A stretch of 64,000 nucleotides of DNA from an uncultured Eubacterium sp. (GTDB lineage: Bacteria; Bacillota; Clostridia; Lachnospirales; Lachnospiraceae), in assembly GCA_948579355.1 (NCBI GenBank), contig CAPAOV010000003.1, positions 62,001 through 126,000 of the forward strand. The letters run 5' to 3'. Below are positions 30,286 through 39,039 of this stretch, in pieces. Made by a program: the position numbers and the translations under genes. The notes below the pieces were generated by a model. The model was not told the DNA's origin, made no database searches, and saw only the letters and a list, made by a program, of their open reading frames with translations. The stretch's first letter is position 1, and every line of letters starts with the position of its first letter.

Positions 30286-32682
30286 TTAATCAAGAAACGG
30301 CTTCTTTTCTGCTTCCGAATCTTCCTGTTCCTCGGTGGCGCGGATTAAAATATTATGATATTTTTTAGCAATATTATTCAGCGTGTTTTTCTGCATTGCG
30401 GCCCAGTTTGCTTCGGAAATAGAGCAAATCGTATCCGCATATCCCGCTTTTACGGAAGCATCCGTCGTCGGTCCCATCTGCATAATAACACGAATCGGAT
30501 AGTAGCGGCAGTCTTCAAACGTATTTTCCGTTACCGTTGGATTGAGAACACCGCGCAGCAGCAGCGCCACATATTTATATGGATTTCCCGAGTCATTTCG
30601 TTTACCATCATCCAACGACTGAATATTCATAAACGTATTTCCCTTAATAAGGGTATCTTTCCAGTTTAGAGCGCGTATTGCCACATTATACGTTCCATCA
30701 AAACAATTGTTTATAATCTGCACATTCTCCTGATATAGCTGTTTTGTGCCGTCGACAGAATAAGTATGGCTGCCAATGGCCGTTCCCACATTTTTAAATA
30801 CATTATTGCGAATATAAACGTCCTTACATGTGAGCATATCATGGGCAGACCAGTCATAATTGAAGCCGTCGGTAACTAAATCGTTACCATCTACATTGAT
30901 ACACTCTTTATGGCTCTTCTCGTCGAGCGGCTTAAATCCCTCAAACATGCATTTTTCAAAAACTACGTTTTGAGAAGAATTTAATTCCACAAAATGAGAG
31001 CCATATTGATTTTGGAAAGTAACTCCCTGAATTAAAATATTCCTTGCGTGTCCCATCACCAGACCCATGCAATTTTTTACATTGGCACAGTTGATTCGGG
31101 CCGTTCCCTGACCGATAATTTTAATATCGTGCGCCCCATTGTAACTGCGTACCGTTCCCTTTGTCCCATCTTTCGACGGCGGCACTAGGGTAAAAAGCGA
31201 TTTGGCATAACAGATATCCGTTGCTGTTGTTCCCGACTTTGTAAAATTGACGCCGTTTTCGAGTGTCATCGTTACATTTGAGGGAATACAAATATGATTC
31301 GTAACCGGATAATTGCCAGCCTTTACTGTAATTGTACCGCCTCCGGCATATTCCAACTGTTCCATATAAGACAGGAACGTATAGTACACACGGCGCTTGG
31401 AAAAGTCTGCCGCATCGTTATACTTCTCATGGTACGGCCCCGTAGATGAAGTGATAACAAATGCTTTATCTGCTTTATTCCTCACATAGGTAATACGCGT
31501 CTTGCCGTTGAGTATATAATAATGGCTCAGTTCGCTTGCCGCATTTGCCGCCAGCTTATTTTTCGCTGCCGTGCCAATAACGGATGCCACACTTGGCATC
31601 TTCTTTCCCTTGCCGGCATTCGCCGCCTTATTAAAGCAGGCCAGAAACTTACATTTACTAACTGTATTTGACGCCACTGACGGCTCATAAACACCATAAC
31701 CGTACACTGCGCTGCCTGTCTTCTTTTTCGAAGATACAAGCTTAATCGTATTGTTTTTTATCGCCGGCTTTTTCCACAAGACGGCATAAACCGCGCATTT
31801 TTGCGTATCCGTAAATGTATTTTTATCAATTGTGATTTTCGTCTGGTAATGCTTTGTCGTCTTTTTTGCAGACTTTACGACAACTGATTTCGTCGTGCCA
31901 ACACCGATATCCGCAGACTGAAATTCATTTCTGGTAATCGTGATGGATTTATTTTTCGTATTATCTAACTTACTCCATTTTCCGGTAAAGTCATTTGTCG
32001 TCTCATTGATTGTCTCCAAGCGTATCGCCATGCGGTTTTTCAAACCTGAAACAGCCGCTCCTTTTTGAAAAACACAATTGCTGACCGTCACGTTCTGGGA
32101 GCCCTCTATCCAGACGTAACTGCCGCCTTTTTTATTTTTAAATGTAACGCCGCTGATTTTTACATCGGAAGCGTGGCCGATATATACAGCGGTCGCTCCT
32201 TTTACTTTCCCGAGGTCAATCGCGGCCTTTCCGGAACCCTTTATACTCACTTTCTTCGACGATTGGTATTTTGACACCGTACGGTTCTGTGAAGCCTTTT
32301 GGGAAGAAACCGTTTGCAATAAAACTTTCGTCGCCTTTAATTTCCCCGTTCCCGTAGCCTTAGTCTTTTTTATTTTCGCGCCGGATTTTAATTCTATCGT
32401 CACATTTGATGGCACTGACAGTGTGCCCGGAACTTTATAAGTACCTTTCTTTAACTTCAAAGTTCCCCCGGTTTCCCCCAGACGGTCCAGATACGATTGC
32501 AGCATCAAAAACTGTTTTGTCTTTGCATTGTATTGCGGCTTCTGCCGATACGCCCTGCTGCAGGGAATCGTCTTTGGATTCACCGTAACCGTTCTCTTCT
32601 TCGCCTCAGCATTCTGTCCGCATAAACCGATACCGGCCATCATGCCAACCATACCCATAATAATCATCCACTGTTTTTTCAT
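30286..32682 (-). CDS. secreted right-handed beta-helix repeat protein
   Basis: 798 aa with a signal peptide (MIIMGMVGMMAGIGLCGQNAEA). It has two similar halves. Each starts with an L-x-Y-L/M-x-x-L-x2-G/AGGT segment (LQSYLDRLGETGGTLKLKKG near residue 62; LSYMEQLEYAGGGTITVKAG near residue 440), then PSNVTIELKSG / PSNVTMTLENG, then pectate-lyase-like beta-helix turns (VTISGVTFKNKKGG-type, ILIQGVTFQNQYGSH, VTVSNCVFQKG, VVFEKCMFEG). Such proteins usually bind or cleave polysaccharides at the cell surface; no catalytic residues can be assigned by eye. It appears to be a single-gene unit. Confidence 0.85.
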   Translation of the reverse strand: MKKQWMIIMGMVGMMAGIGLCGQNAEAKKRTVTVNPKTIPCSRAYRQKPQYNAKTKQFLMLQSYLDRLGETGGTLKLKKGTYKVPGTLSVPSNVTIELKSGAKIKKTKATGTGKLKATKVLLQTVSSQKASQNRTVSKYQSSKKVSIKGSGKAAIDLGKVKGATAVYIGHASDVKISGVTFKNKKGGSYVWIEGSQNVTVSNCVFQKGAAVSGLKNRMAIRLETINETTNDFTGKWSKLDNTKNKSITITRNEFQSADIGVGTTKSVVVKSAKKTTKHYQTKITIDKNTFTDTQKCAVYAVLWKKPAIKNNTIKLVSSKKKTGSAVYGYGVYEPSVASNTVSKCKFLACFNKAANAGKGKKMPSVASVIGTAAKNKLAANAASELSHYYILNGKTRITYVRNKADKAFVITSSTGPYHEKYNDAADFSKRRVYYTFLSYMEQLEYAGGGTITVKAGNYPVTNHICIPSNVTMTLENGVNFTKSGTTATDICYAKSLFTLVPPSKDGTKGTVRSYNGAHDIKIIGQGTARINCANVKNCMGLVMGHARNILIQGVTFQNQYGSHFVELNSSQNVVFEKCMFEGFKPLDEKSHKECINVDGNDLVTDGFNYDWSAHDMLTCKDVYIRNNVFKNVGTAIGSHTYSVDGTKQLYQENVQIINNCFDGTYNVAIRALNWKDTLIKGNTFMNIQSLDDGKRNDSGNPYKYVALLLRGVLNPTVTENTFEDCRYYPIRVIMQMGPTTDASVKAGYADTICSISEANWAAMQKNTLNNIAKKYHNILIRATEEQEDSEAEKKPFLD

Positions 32683-32794
32683 CTGCTTCGTCTAACCTCT
32701 CTTTTATCATTGAATTGCAACTTATCTTTGCGATAACTCCTTGTGACAATGCCTAGTATAATGGTAAATGATGTCATTTTCTTTACACTTGTGC

Positions 32795-32843
32795 TTGACA
32801 TCATCTGCTATTTTATGTATTATTGTATTGTGCTATTAATACA
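32795..32843 (+). promoter_or_regulatory. promoter and GntR/YtrA-type operator
   Basis: TTGACA (32795-32800), 17-nt spacer, TATTAT (32818-32823). Immediately downstream is the inverted repeat TGTATT-N8-AATACA (32824-32843), similar to the GTGTAT-N-ATACAC operators of YtrA-subfamily GntR repressors, which suggests autoregulation. Confidence 0.75.
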
Positions 32844-32888
32844 GTAACACAACATTGGATAAATCTTGCAGTAGAAAAGGAGGTAACT

Positions 32889-33248
32889 ATGGCTTGGAAA
32901 TTATCTAATGACCGCCCCATCTATATACAATTGATGGAACAGATTAAACGCCAAATTCTTTCCGGACGTTACCATTGCGGTGATAACTTTCCCTCTGTTC
33001 GGGAATTAGCAGCCGAGGCGGCTGTCAACCCAAACACAATGCAAAAGGCGCTCGCCGCTCTGGAGCAGGAGGGACTGCTGGTAACTAACAGGACGAACGG
33101 ACGCTCTGTCACAAGTGACGGGACGCTGATTCAAACAATGCGTGAAAGTCTGGCTGCGGAAATTGTCAACGAATGTCAAAATGCACTGCTGGCATTGGGT
33201 TATGATTCAGAAGATAGTATGGCATTTATTAAAAAGAACTATCCCTGA
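32889..33248 (+). CDS. GntR-family regulator, YtrA subfamily
   Basis: 119 aa. The N-terminal winged helix is RPIYIQLMEQIKRQILSGRY then FPSVRELAAEAAVNPNTMQKALAALEQEGLL, the GntR signature. The short C-terminal dimerisation tail (about 40 residues) is typical of the YtrA subfamily, which is usually encoded with an ABC exporter. AAGGAGG is 5 nt before the ATG at 32889. The next two genes are ABC transporter components, so it probably represses this operon. Confidence 0.92.
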   Translation: MAWKLSNDRPIYIQLMEQIKRQILSGRYHCGDNFPSVRELAAEAAVNPNTMQKALAALEQEGLLVTNRTNGRSVTSDGTLIQTMRESLAAEIVNECQNALLALGYDSEDSMAFIKKNYP

Positions 33249-33302
33249 AAAACAGATTAGAAATTGATAAATCAGCCTATAACAGGCAGAATGGAGGATT
33301 TT

Positions 33303-33998
33303 ATGTTATTACTGGAAGCAAGCCGCCTGACTAAAAAATTCGGCCCAAATTATGCTCTCAATGACGTCAATCTTTCGTTAGATTGCGGCAAAATCATTGG
33401 CTTATTGGGCCCGAACGGCAGCGGCAAAACAACATTTATAAAAATTATTACCGGACTACTGAAACCAACTTCCGGCATCGTCCGAATTGGTGCAGAACAA
33501 CCCGGTATTCTTACCAAACAACACATTTCCTACCTTCCTGACCAGACGATTTTCCCAAAATGGATGAAGGTAACCGACTTATTTTCCTATTATCAGGACT
33601 TTTTTTCGGATTTTGACAGAGCGAAAGCAAAAGAGATGATGCAGCGCCTCAATATCTCCGAAAAAATGCGCCTGCGCCAGATGTCGAAAGGAACACTAGA
33701 AAAGGTACAGCTCATTCTGGCTATGAGCCGCAACGCCAATCTCTATTGTCTGGATGAACCTATCGGCGGTGTAGACCCCGCCACACGTGATTACATATTA
33801 CAGACAATTATTTCAAACTATAGCGAAAATGCGTCCGTTCTCATTTCTACTCACTTAATTTCAGATGTGGAAAGTGTTTTAGACGAAGTAATATTCCTGC
33901 AAAATGGTCAGGTTCGCATGCACTCGTCCGTAGAGGATATACGGGAACACGAGGGACAATCCGTTGACGCGCTGTTTAGGGAGGTGTTTCGATGCTAG
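33303..33998 (+). CDS. ABC transporter ATP-binding protein
   Basis: 231 aa. Walker A is GLLGPNGSGKTTF and Walker B is LYCLDEPIGGVDP. The signature is MSKGTLEKVQ, a degenerate form of LSGGQ that is common in YtrB-like ATPases. The switch histidine is in LISTHLISDVES. The start is the ATG at 33303, 5 nt after GGAGG; the frame is open to 33264. It overlaps the permease gene by 7 nt, and the two form a two-component exporter under the GntR regulator. Confidence 0.92.
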   Translation: MLLLEASRLTKKFGPNYALNDVNLSLDCGKIIGLLGPNGSGKTTFIKIITGLLKPTSGIVRIGAEQPGILTKQHISYLPDQTIFPKWMKVTDLFSYYQDFFSDFDRAKAKEMMQRLNISEKMRLRQMSKGTLEKVQLILAMSRNANLYCLDEPIGGVDPATRDYILQTIISNYSENASVLISTHLISDVESVLDEVIFLQNGQVRMHSSVEDIREHEGQSVDALFREVFRC

Positions 33999-34804
33999 GA
34001 AAACTGATTAAACACGAATTTAAGGATACAATACGCTTATTTTGGCCGATTTTCAGCCTTATCGTTGTATTGACACCGCTTTTCGCCTTTTTGATGAAAT
34101 TGGGCCTAAATGGTACTTTTTTAGGCTACGAAGAGCAAAATGGCCTGAACCTGACCTATGCCTTACAGGGAGGGTTAATCGGATACTATTTGCTTCTTTT
34201 AGGACTCTTCCTCAGCTGCCAGATTATGATGGCGCTGCGTTTCTACCGCACGGTTGCAACGAACGAGGCCTATCTGACTTTTACGCTGCCAACCTCGACG
34301 GGTAAAATTTTATTTAGCAAATGGCTGATTGCCATGCTATATTACATAGTATCCGGAATCCTTGCTTTTTTCTCTATTCTTTTTACTATTATTGTAGCTA
34401 CACCCGCCACTTTTAGAGAAATAGTACAGGCCTTTGAGGATTTGATACTCAATATTGACATTGACAGTTTCTCCCTGCTTTCTTTAGTAGTGCTTGTATT
34501 TATCGTTTCCGGCGCCGCTAAGATACTGCAGTTTTATGTTTCCATTGTGCTGGGGCAGTTATTCCGTTCCCATCGGGCGATAATCAGTATCGGCTTTTAC
34601 ATCGCGCTGTCGGTCGTATTGCAAATCGTCAGTTCCCTTGTATTGCTGCCAGTCATCTACTTTAACTTTTTGGACGGTCTTTCATCATCCAACTATGTAT
34701 TTCACTCCTTCCTGTTGATGCTTATACTGTTCAATGCGGTTCTTGCCGGAGGATTCTATTTTACGACATATTTGATTATGCGCAAGCGGCTGAACGTAAG
34801 GTAG
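33992..34804 (+). CDS. ABC transporter permease
   Basis: 270 aa, about six membrane helices (LIVVLTPLFAFLMKL, GLIGYYLLLLGLFLSCQIM, YYIVSGILAFFSILFTIIV, LVVLVFIVSGAAKIL, SIGFYIALSVVLQIVSSLV, LMLILFNAVLAGGFYF). It is of the ABC-2 type usual for GntR/YtrA-linked exporters, with no recognised substrate. It overlaps the ATPase gene, so translation is coupled. Confidence 0.87.
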   Translation: MLGKLIKHEFKDTIRLFWPIFSLIVVLTPLFAFLMKLGLNGTFLGYEEQNGLNLTYALQGGLIGYYLLLLGLFLSCQIMMALRFYRTVATNEAYLTFTLPTSTGKILFSKWLIAMLYYIVSGILAFFSILFTIIVATPATFREIVQAFEDLILNIDIDSFSLLSLVVLVFIVSGAAKILQFYVSIVLGQLFRSHRAIISIGFYIALSVVLQIVSSLVLLPVIYFNFLDGLSSSNYVFHSFLLMLILFNAVLAGGFYFTTYLIMRKRLNVR

Positions 34805-34837
34805 CCTGACGGTAACAAGCCGAGCTAAATAAACAAC

Positions 34838-34908
34838 AAAAAATCCACGAATCATTGTAAAAGAAGAGAGGCTTACAAACAAACTCTCCCACCGATTCGT
34901 GGATTTTT
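34838..34908. terminator. bidirectional terminator between the ABC operon and prfC
   Basis: AAAAATCCACGAATC and its near-exact complement GATTCGTGGATTTTT enclose about 40 nt. T-runs follow on both strands, serving the rightward permease gene and the leftward prfC. Confidence 0.85.
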
Positions 34909-34932
34909 AATAAATTTTTTCCCAGCCACTGG

Positions 34933-36522
34933 CTAATTCCGTGAAAATTCGCTCAGTAAAAGATTTTCGTTGCGCTCAAGAGCTGTTTGTATGCTCCACG
35001 GGTGGGTAAAGAGCAGAAGCGGACGGTCACGCAAATCTTTTACTTTCTTTGTATCCGAAGTTACCGATAATGACGCCACATCAATTTCCTTATTTTCAAT
35101 CCAGCGGACATGTTCATATGGCAACTGCTCCATCCGTATTTCCACATTATACTCATTCTCTAAGCGATACTGGAGGACCTCAAACTGGAGGACGCCGACA
35201 ACGCCGACAATGATTTCTTCCATTCCGGTGTTCATCTCTTGAAAAATCTGAATCGCACCCTCTTGAGCAATCTGAGTAATCCCTTTCATAAACTGTTTTC
35301 TCTTCATCGTATCCACCTGACGCACGCGCGCGAAATGCTCCGGTGCAAAAGTTGGAATACCCTCAAAACAAACAGGCTCCTTACCTTTATATAACGTATC
35401 CCCAATGGAGAAAATACCCGGGTCAAAGACGCCGATTATATCGCCGGCATATGCCTCCTCCACATGTTTTCTTTCCTGCGCCATCATCTGCTGCGGCTGT
35501 GCGAGACGAATCTTCTTTCCTCCCTGCACATGCATGACTTCCATGCCCGCCTCGAACTTACCGGAACAAATACGCATAAAGGCGATACGGTCGCGGTGCG
35601 CCTTATTCATATTCGCCTGAATCTTAAAAACAAAAGCAGAAAATTCATCCGAAAAAGGATTGACAGGAGTTCCTTGCGACTCCCGCGGCAATGGCGACGT
35701 CGTCATTTCCAAAAAGTGCTGCAAAAAAGTTTCCACGCCAAAATTTGTCAGCGCAGAGCCGAAAAACACCGGTGACAGTTGTCCTGCCCGCACTTTTTCC
35801 AAATCAAACTCATCGCTGGCCCCATCAAGCAATTCAATTTCATCCACCAGAATGTCATGGTATTCTTTTGTAATCAAATCATCCAGATTCGCATCGCCGA
35901 GTTTCGCCTTAATTGTCTCAACCTTTTGTCCGTTATCTCCAGAGAGAAAGCGGGAAATCGTCTGCGTATTGCGGTCGTAGACCCCCTTAAAATTTTTCCC
36001 CGAGCCAATCGGCCAGTTAATCGGACAGGTGCGAATACCAAGCACATTTTCTATCTGGTCCATCAGTTCAAAGGCGTCCATCGCCTCTCTATCCATTTTA
36101 TTAATAAAAGTAAAAATCGGAATACCGCGCATCACGCATACTTTAAAAAGCTTGATTGTCTGCGCCTCAACACCTTTGGAGCCGTCGATGACCATCACTG
36201 CAGAATCGGCGGCCATCAGCGTCCGATAAGTATCTTCCGAAAAGTCCTGATGTCCCGGCGTATCTAGAATGTTGATACAAAAATTGTCATAATTAAACTG
36301 CAGTACCGAAGAAGTCACCGAGATTCCTCTCTCTTTCTCAATCTCCATCCAGTCGGAAACCGCATGTTTAGCCGCCTTACGCCCCTTTACCGAGCCCGCC
36401 AGATTAATGGCGCCGCCGTATAAAAGAAACTTTTCCGTCAACGTCGTCTTTCCGGCGTCCGGATGTGATATGATAGCAAAGGTACGACGCTTTTCAACTT
36501 CCTTTTTCCATAAATCGCCCAT
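34933..36522 (-). CDS. prfC: peptide chain release factor 3 (RF3)
   Basis: 529 aa translational GTPase that recycles RF1/RF2 from the ribosome. G motifs: AIISHPDAGKTTLTEKFLLYG (G1), GISVTSSVLQF (G2), ILDTPGHQDFSEDTYR (G3), TFINKMDRE (G4). The C-terminal region LPYEHVRWIENKEID is typical of RF3. The start chosen is the ATG at 36522, 7 nt after AGGAG. ATG and TTG codons further upstream are in frame but badly spaced. Confidence 0.96.
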   Translation of the reverse strand: MGDLWKKEVEKRRTFAIISHPDAGKTTLTEKFLLYGGAINLAGSVKGRKAAKHAVSDWMEIEKERGISVTSSVLQFNYDNFCINILDTPGHQDFSEDTYRTLMAADSAVMVIDGSKGVEAQTIKLFKVCVMRGIPIFTFINKMDREAMDAFELMDQIENVLGIRTCPINWPIGSGKNFKGVYDRNTQTISRFLSGDNGQKVETIKAKLGDANLDDLITKEYHDILVDEIELLDGASDEFDLEKVRAGQLSPVFFGSALTNFGVETFLQHFLEMTTSPLPRESQGTPVNPFSDEFSAFVFKIQANMNKAHRDRIAFMRICSGKFEAGMEVMHVQGGKKIRLAQPQQMMAQERKHVEEAYAGDIIGVFDPGIFSIGDTLYKGKEPVCFEGIPTFAPEHFARVRQVDTMKRKQFMKGITQIAQEGAIQIFQEMNTGMEEIIVGVVGVLQFEVLQYRLENEYNVEIRMEQLPYEHVRWIENKEIDVASLSVTSDTKKVKDLRDRPLLLFTHPWSIQTALERNENLLLSEFSRN

Positions 36523-36557
36523 CTTCATTCTCCTCTCCAAACAAATCTGTTTTCAGG

Positions 36558-36588
36558 CAAAAGAAAAGTCCTGACATCAATCAGGACT
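36558..36588 (-). terminator. terminator downstream of tRNA-Gln
   Basis: AGTCCTGA-N6-TCAGGACT followed on the minus strand by TTTTCTTTTG, 6 nt after the tRNA-Gln 3' end. Confidence 0.85.
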
Positions 36589-36594
36589 AGTGAG

Positions 36595-36666
36595 CTGGGC
36601 TACAAGGATTCGAACCTTGAAATGCTGGAGTCAGAGTCCAGTGCCTTACCATTTGGCGATAGCCCA
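36595..36666 (-). tRNA. tRNA-Gln (anticodon CTG)
   Basis: 72-nt cloverleaf. The acceptor stem TGGGCTA pairs with TAGCCCA and the discriminator is G. The D arm contains GCCAAATGGTAAGGC, the anticodon arm CTGGA-CTCTGAC-TCCAG, and the T arm CAAGG-TTCGAAT-CCTTG. CCA is not encoded. Confidence 0.95.
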
Positions 36667-36753
36667 ATTACAACCACAAGCGATATTATACATGAAACAT
36701 TTTAAGAATGCAAGTAGTTTTTTCATATTTTTTGTACTTTTTTCACCACTTTT

Positions 36754-37215
36754 TTACGGATACTTCTTTTTATCTGCTTTTCCGGCACTGTCAATCTCTG
36801 CCGCTTGCGTTTTACTCATGCGTACGGCCGTACTTTTTTGCACATCGTATGTTCCTACCTGCTGCTTTTTCGGAAATTTCATCCCCATCGTCAACGCCTT
36901 TTTATATATGGTATCATAATCAACAAGCAGACTTTCTTCCTCTTTCTGCAATACTACATTTCCCTTTATCATATCATCAACTTGTGACTGCAGCGCATAT
37001 ACCGACTTATCTAACATAACTTTGCGATTTTCCAGCCGTACTACATAAAAACATAAAAGAATAAGCAATCCCGTTATCACAAGCGCTGCCAGTAAATGCT
37101 TTAAAATACTTTTCCGTACCCTTTCTTTGCGTACGTCAATAACCGTTATCTTATTTTTGCTGCTTCTTATCTGTATGGCAGTATTTCCTACCATATAATC
37201 CATCGTCGCCCTCAT
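36754..37215 (-). CDS. single-pass membrane coiled-coil protein (FtsL/DivIC-like)
   Basis: 153 aa. A basic cytoplasmic N-terminus is followed by one membrane helix (HLLAALVITGLLILLCFYVV), a leucine-zipper-like coiled coil (RLENRKVMLDKSVYALQSQV and DDMIKGNVVLQKEEESLLVDY) and a polar tail (MGMKFPKKQQVGTYDV). This topology and the coiled coil next to the membrane match FtsL/DivIC-type divisome proteins, although sequence identity cannot be judged by eye. GGAGG lies 5 nt before the ATG. It is 21 nt downstream of the RHH gene. Confidence 0.65.
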   Translation of the reverse strand: MRATMDYMVGNTAIQIRSSKNKITVIDVRKERVRKSILKHLLAALVITGLLILLCFYVVRLENRKVMLDKSVYALQSQVDDMIKGNVVLQKEEESLLVDYDTIYKKALTMGMKFPKKQQVGTYDVQKSTAVRMSKTQAAEIDSAGKADKKKYP

Positions 37216-37236
37216 CCGCTCCTCCGTAACTTTTAT

Positions 37237-37386
37237 CTAATCCCTGCGTCTTTCTTTCTGATTATCGGTAGCTTCAACAATCAACATTGTAATCGCACCG
37301 GAGCGGCTTGTATAATGCTCATCTGCATAGTGGTCAATGCGCTCAAGCACCTTATCATCTAACGTTATGTTGATTCTCTTCTTCAT
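37237..37386 (-). CDS. ribbon-helix-helix (CopG-like) protein, 49 aa
   Basis: MKKRINITLDDKVLERIDHY then SRSGAITMLI, the complete ribbon-helix-helix DNA-binding fold, with a charged tail. The ATG at 37386 has an AGAGGGG ribosome-binding site. Small RHH proteins act as repressors or antitoxins. The next gene is the FtsL-like protein and no toxin is visible beside it. Confidence 0.85.
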   Translation of the reverse strand: MKKRINITLDDKVLERIDHYADEHYTSRSGAITMLIVEATDNQKERRRD

Positions 37387-37492
37387 ACCGCCCCTCTTTC
37401 CATACATATTATATACTTACTTTATACACATGAATTACTTATATTATACACACTTTTTCACCACTTTGCAACAACTATTTGTTTTTTTCGGG

Positions 37493-37953
37493 GCAGCGGG
37501 TATCATGCGGTATCTTATCCGGTATCCACTCCCAACGAAAAATACATTGCTTCTTTTGTTTACAGAAACCTTTCGCCGCCCCCTCGCAAAACTCGCTATC
37601 CGCTGTCGTTTTTCCTGACTTTTGCAGCATTGACCGCTCGCCGGTTCTTATACACCACCGTTTGTTACTAATTACTGCGGGTGGCACCAAAGGTGCCGTT
37701 TCGTGGAAGAAAGAAGCGGAAAACAAATTTATTCATTTTCGGCTTCTTTCTTCCACGAACAGATGCTTCGCATCTGCCCGCAGTAAAAACGCAATCGTTC
37801 TGGTGGTGCATTACAAACGGGCTGCCAAAAGTCAGAAAAAACGACAGCAGACATCTCAGACAATTGCTCGGGCGGCGTTCTGTAAACAAAAGAAACAATA
37901 ATTTTTCGGGGAGTGATACAAGGACAACGATACCGTATGATACCCGCGCAGTG
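37493..37953. repeat. ~460-bp imperfect palindrome (structured repeat element)
   Basis: The two halves are inverted copies of each other with scattered differences. The outer ends read GCAGCGGGTATCATGCGGTA (left) and, inverted, GCGCGGGTATCATACGGTA (right). Shared inner blocks include CTTCTTTTGTTTACAGAA, GCTGTCGTTTTT and CACCACC. The centre is a perfect 16-bp stem, CGTGGAAGAAAGAAGC (37702-37717) with its complement at 37742-37757. At equivalent positions the arms carry different but internally self-complementary hairpins (37683-37697 and 37760-37776). Overlapping open frames occur on both strands but do not look like genes. It is part of a dispersed family: one outer end recurs at 30203. Confidence 0.85.
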
Positions 37954-38013
37954 CACAAATTTCGATAGACAAATGATTAAGCGATTGCCCTAACCTGAGA
38001 ACAAAAAATGAAT

Positions 38014-38047
38014 CAAAAAAAGAACCGCAAATCAAATTGCAGTTCTA
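38014..38047 (-). terminator. terminator downstream of tRNA-Gly
   Basis: Minus strand AGAACTGCAA-N6-TTGCGGTTCT followed by TTTTTT; one G-U pair in the stem. Confidence 0.8.
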
Positions 38048-38107
38048 TATAAAAAAACGGCGACTGAAAATTGCTCCGCGCAGGACAATCTTTCTTATAA
38101 AGATTTA

Positions 38108-38182
38108 GGTGTCAAAAACCCTTTCTTGTTAAAAGAAATGACAATATGCCAATCCATTAAGAAATAAGGGGCTTTTGACACC
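38108..38182. repeat. 75-bp inverted-repeat element
   Basis: GGTGTCAAAA at 38108-38117 and its exact complement TTTTGACACC at 38173-38182 flank a centre with a further imperfect pairing (ACCCTTTCTT with AAGAAATAAGGGG). No T-tract follows and no target duplication is obvious. It lies between the tRNA-Gly gene and its terminator, so it would be transcribed as a long hairpin. Confidence 0.65.
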
Positions 38183-38300
38183 CGAATCCTATAAACCACG
38201 AGCGTCACGCTTCGCGAGACTGCTCGGGTTCGCGGGCGCGCTCGGATAGTCTTGTGCAAGCACAGACATATCCTCACTTTGCCTCCGCGTAAATAAAAAA

Positions 38301-38373
<73 letters not shown>

Positions 38374-38418
38374 ATTTGTTAAACACAAGTGCTATTATAC
38401 TCAAAAAGCGTCTCCCTG

Positions 38419-38997
38419 TCAAGTTCTTTTTGCAAAATCTTTTAATGCCTCATATAAAGCATGTACAGGCAGGCCGACAACAGTAAAATAATCTCCCTCC
38501 ACTCCCTCGATATACTTGGCAAACAGTCCCTGTATACCATAACCGCCCGCCTTGTCATAAGGTTCTTCCGTCCGGATATACTCCTCCACTTCCTCTTCCG
38601 TCATGGGAGCTACGTTTACTTTCGTACCTGTGTGAAAACAGAGAGAATGCCCCCTGTCTGCCGAATCGACAAGACAGACACCAGTATATACCATATGGCT
38701 GCGAGCCTGAAGCATCGTAATCATCGCTCTGGCATCCGCCCTGTCTTTCGGTTTCCCCAAAATTTTACCGTCTGCGGCCACTACCGTGTCCGCTCCGATA
38801 ACAATACCATGGTCAAGTAAATCTGCCACTGCCGCCGCCTTTTGGCAGGCCAGTTCTTCCGTCACTTTTGCCGGATTCGTACTTGTAATTATCTCCTCTT
38901 CTTCCGACACGATAACTTCAAACGGAAGTCCCAACAGTTGCAGCAATTCTTTTCTTCTGGGAGATTTTGACGCCAATACAAGACGCAGTTGTTTCAT
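38419..38997 (-). CDS. maf: Maf-family nucleotide pyrophosphatase
   Basis: 192 aa. The N-terminal signature LVLASKSPRRKELLQLLGLPFEVI is the Maf nucleotide-binding loop. VIGADTVVAADGKILGKPKD carries the catalytic aspartate, and EPYDKAGGYGIQG is the conserved distal motif. Maf proteins hydrolyse non-canonical or pyrimidine NTPs in the cytosol and are linked to septum control. It lies upstream of tRNA-Gly in the same direction. Confidence 0.95.
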   Translation of the reverse strand: MKQLRLVLASKSPRRKELLQLLGLPFEVIVSEEEEIITSTNPAKVTEELACQKAAAVADLLDHGIVIGADTVVAADGKILGKPKDRADARAMITMLQARSHMVYTGVCLVDSADRGHSLCFHTGTKVNVAPMTEEEVEEYIRTEEPYDKAGGYGIQGLFAKYIEGVEGDYFTVVGLPVHALYEALKDFAKRT

Positions 38998-39039
38998 AAC
39001 CGCCCTCCCTGCAAATATTATAAAAATACAATTCCGCTA

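Noticed and set aside
37475..37968. Several overlapping open frames on both strands in the large palindrome
   Set aside because: They arise from the inverted-repeat structure, have no ribosome-binding sites, and mirror each other on the two strands.
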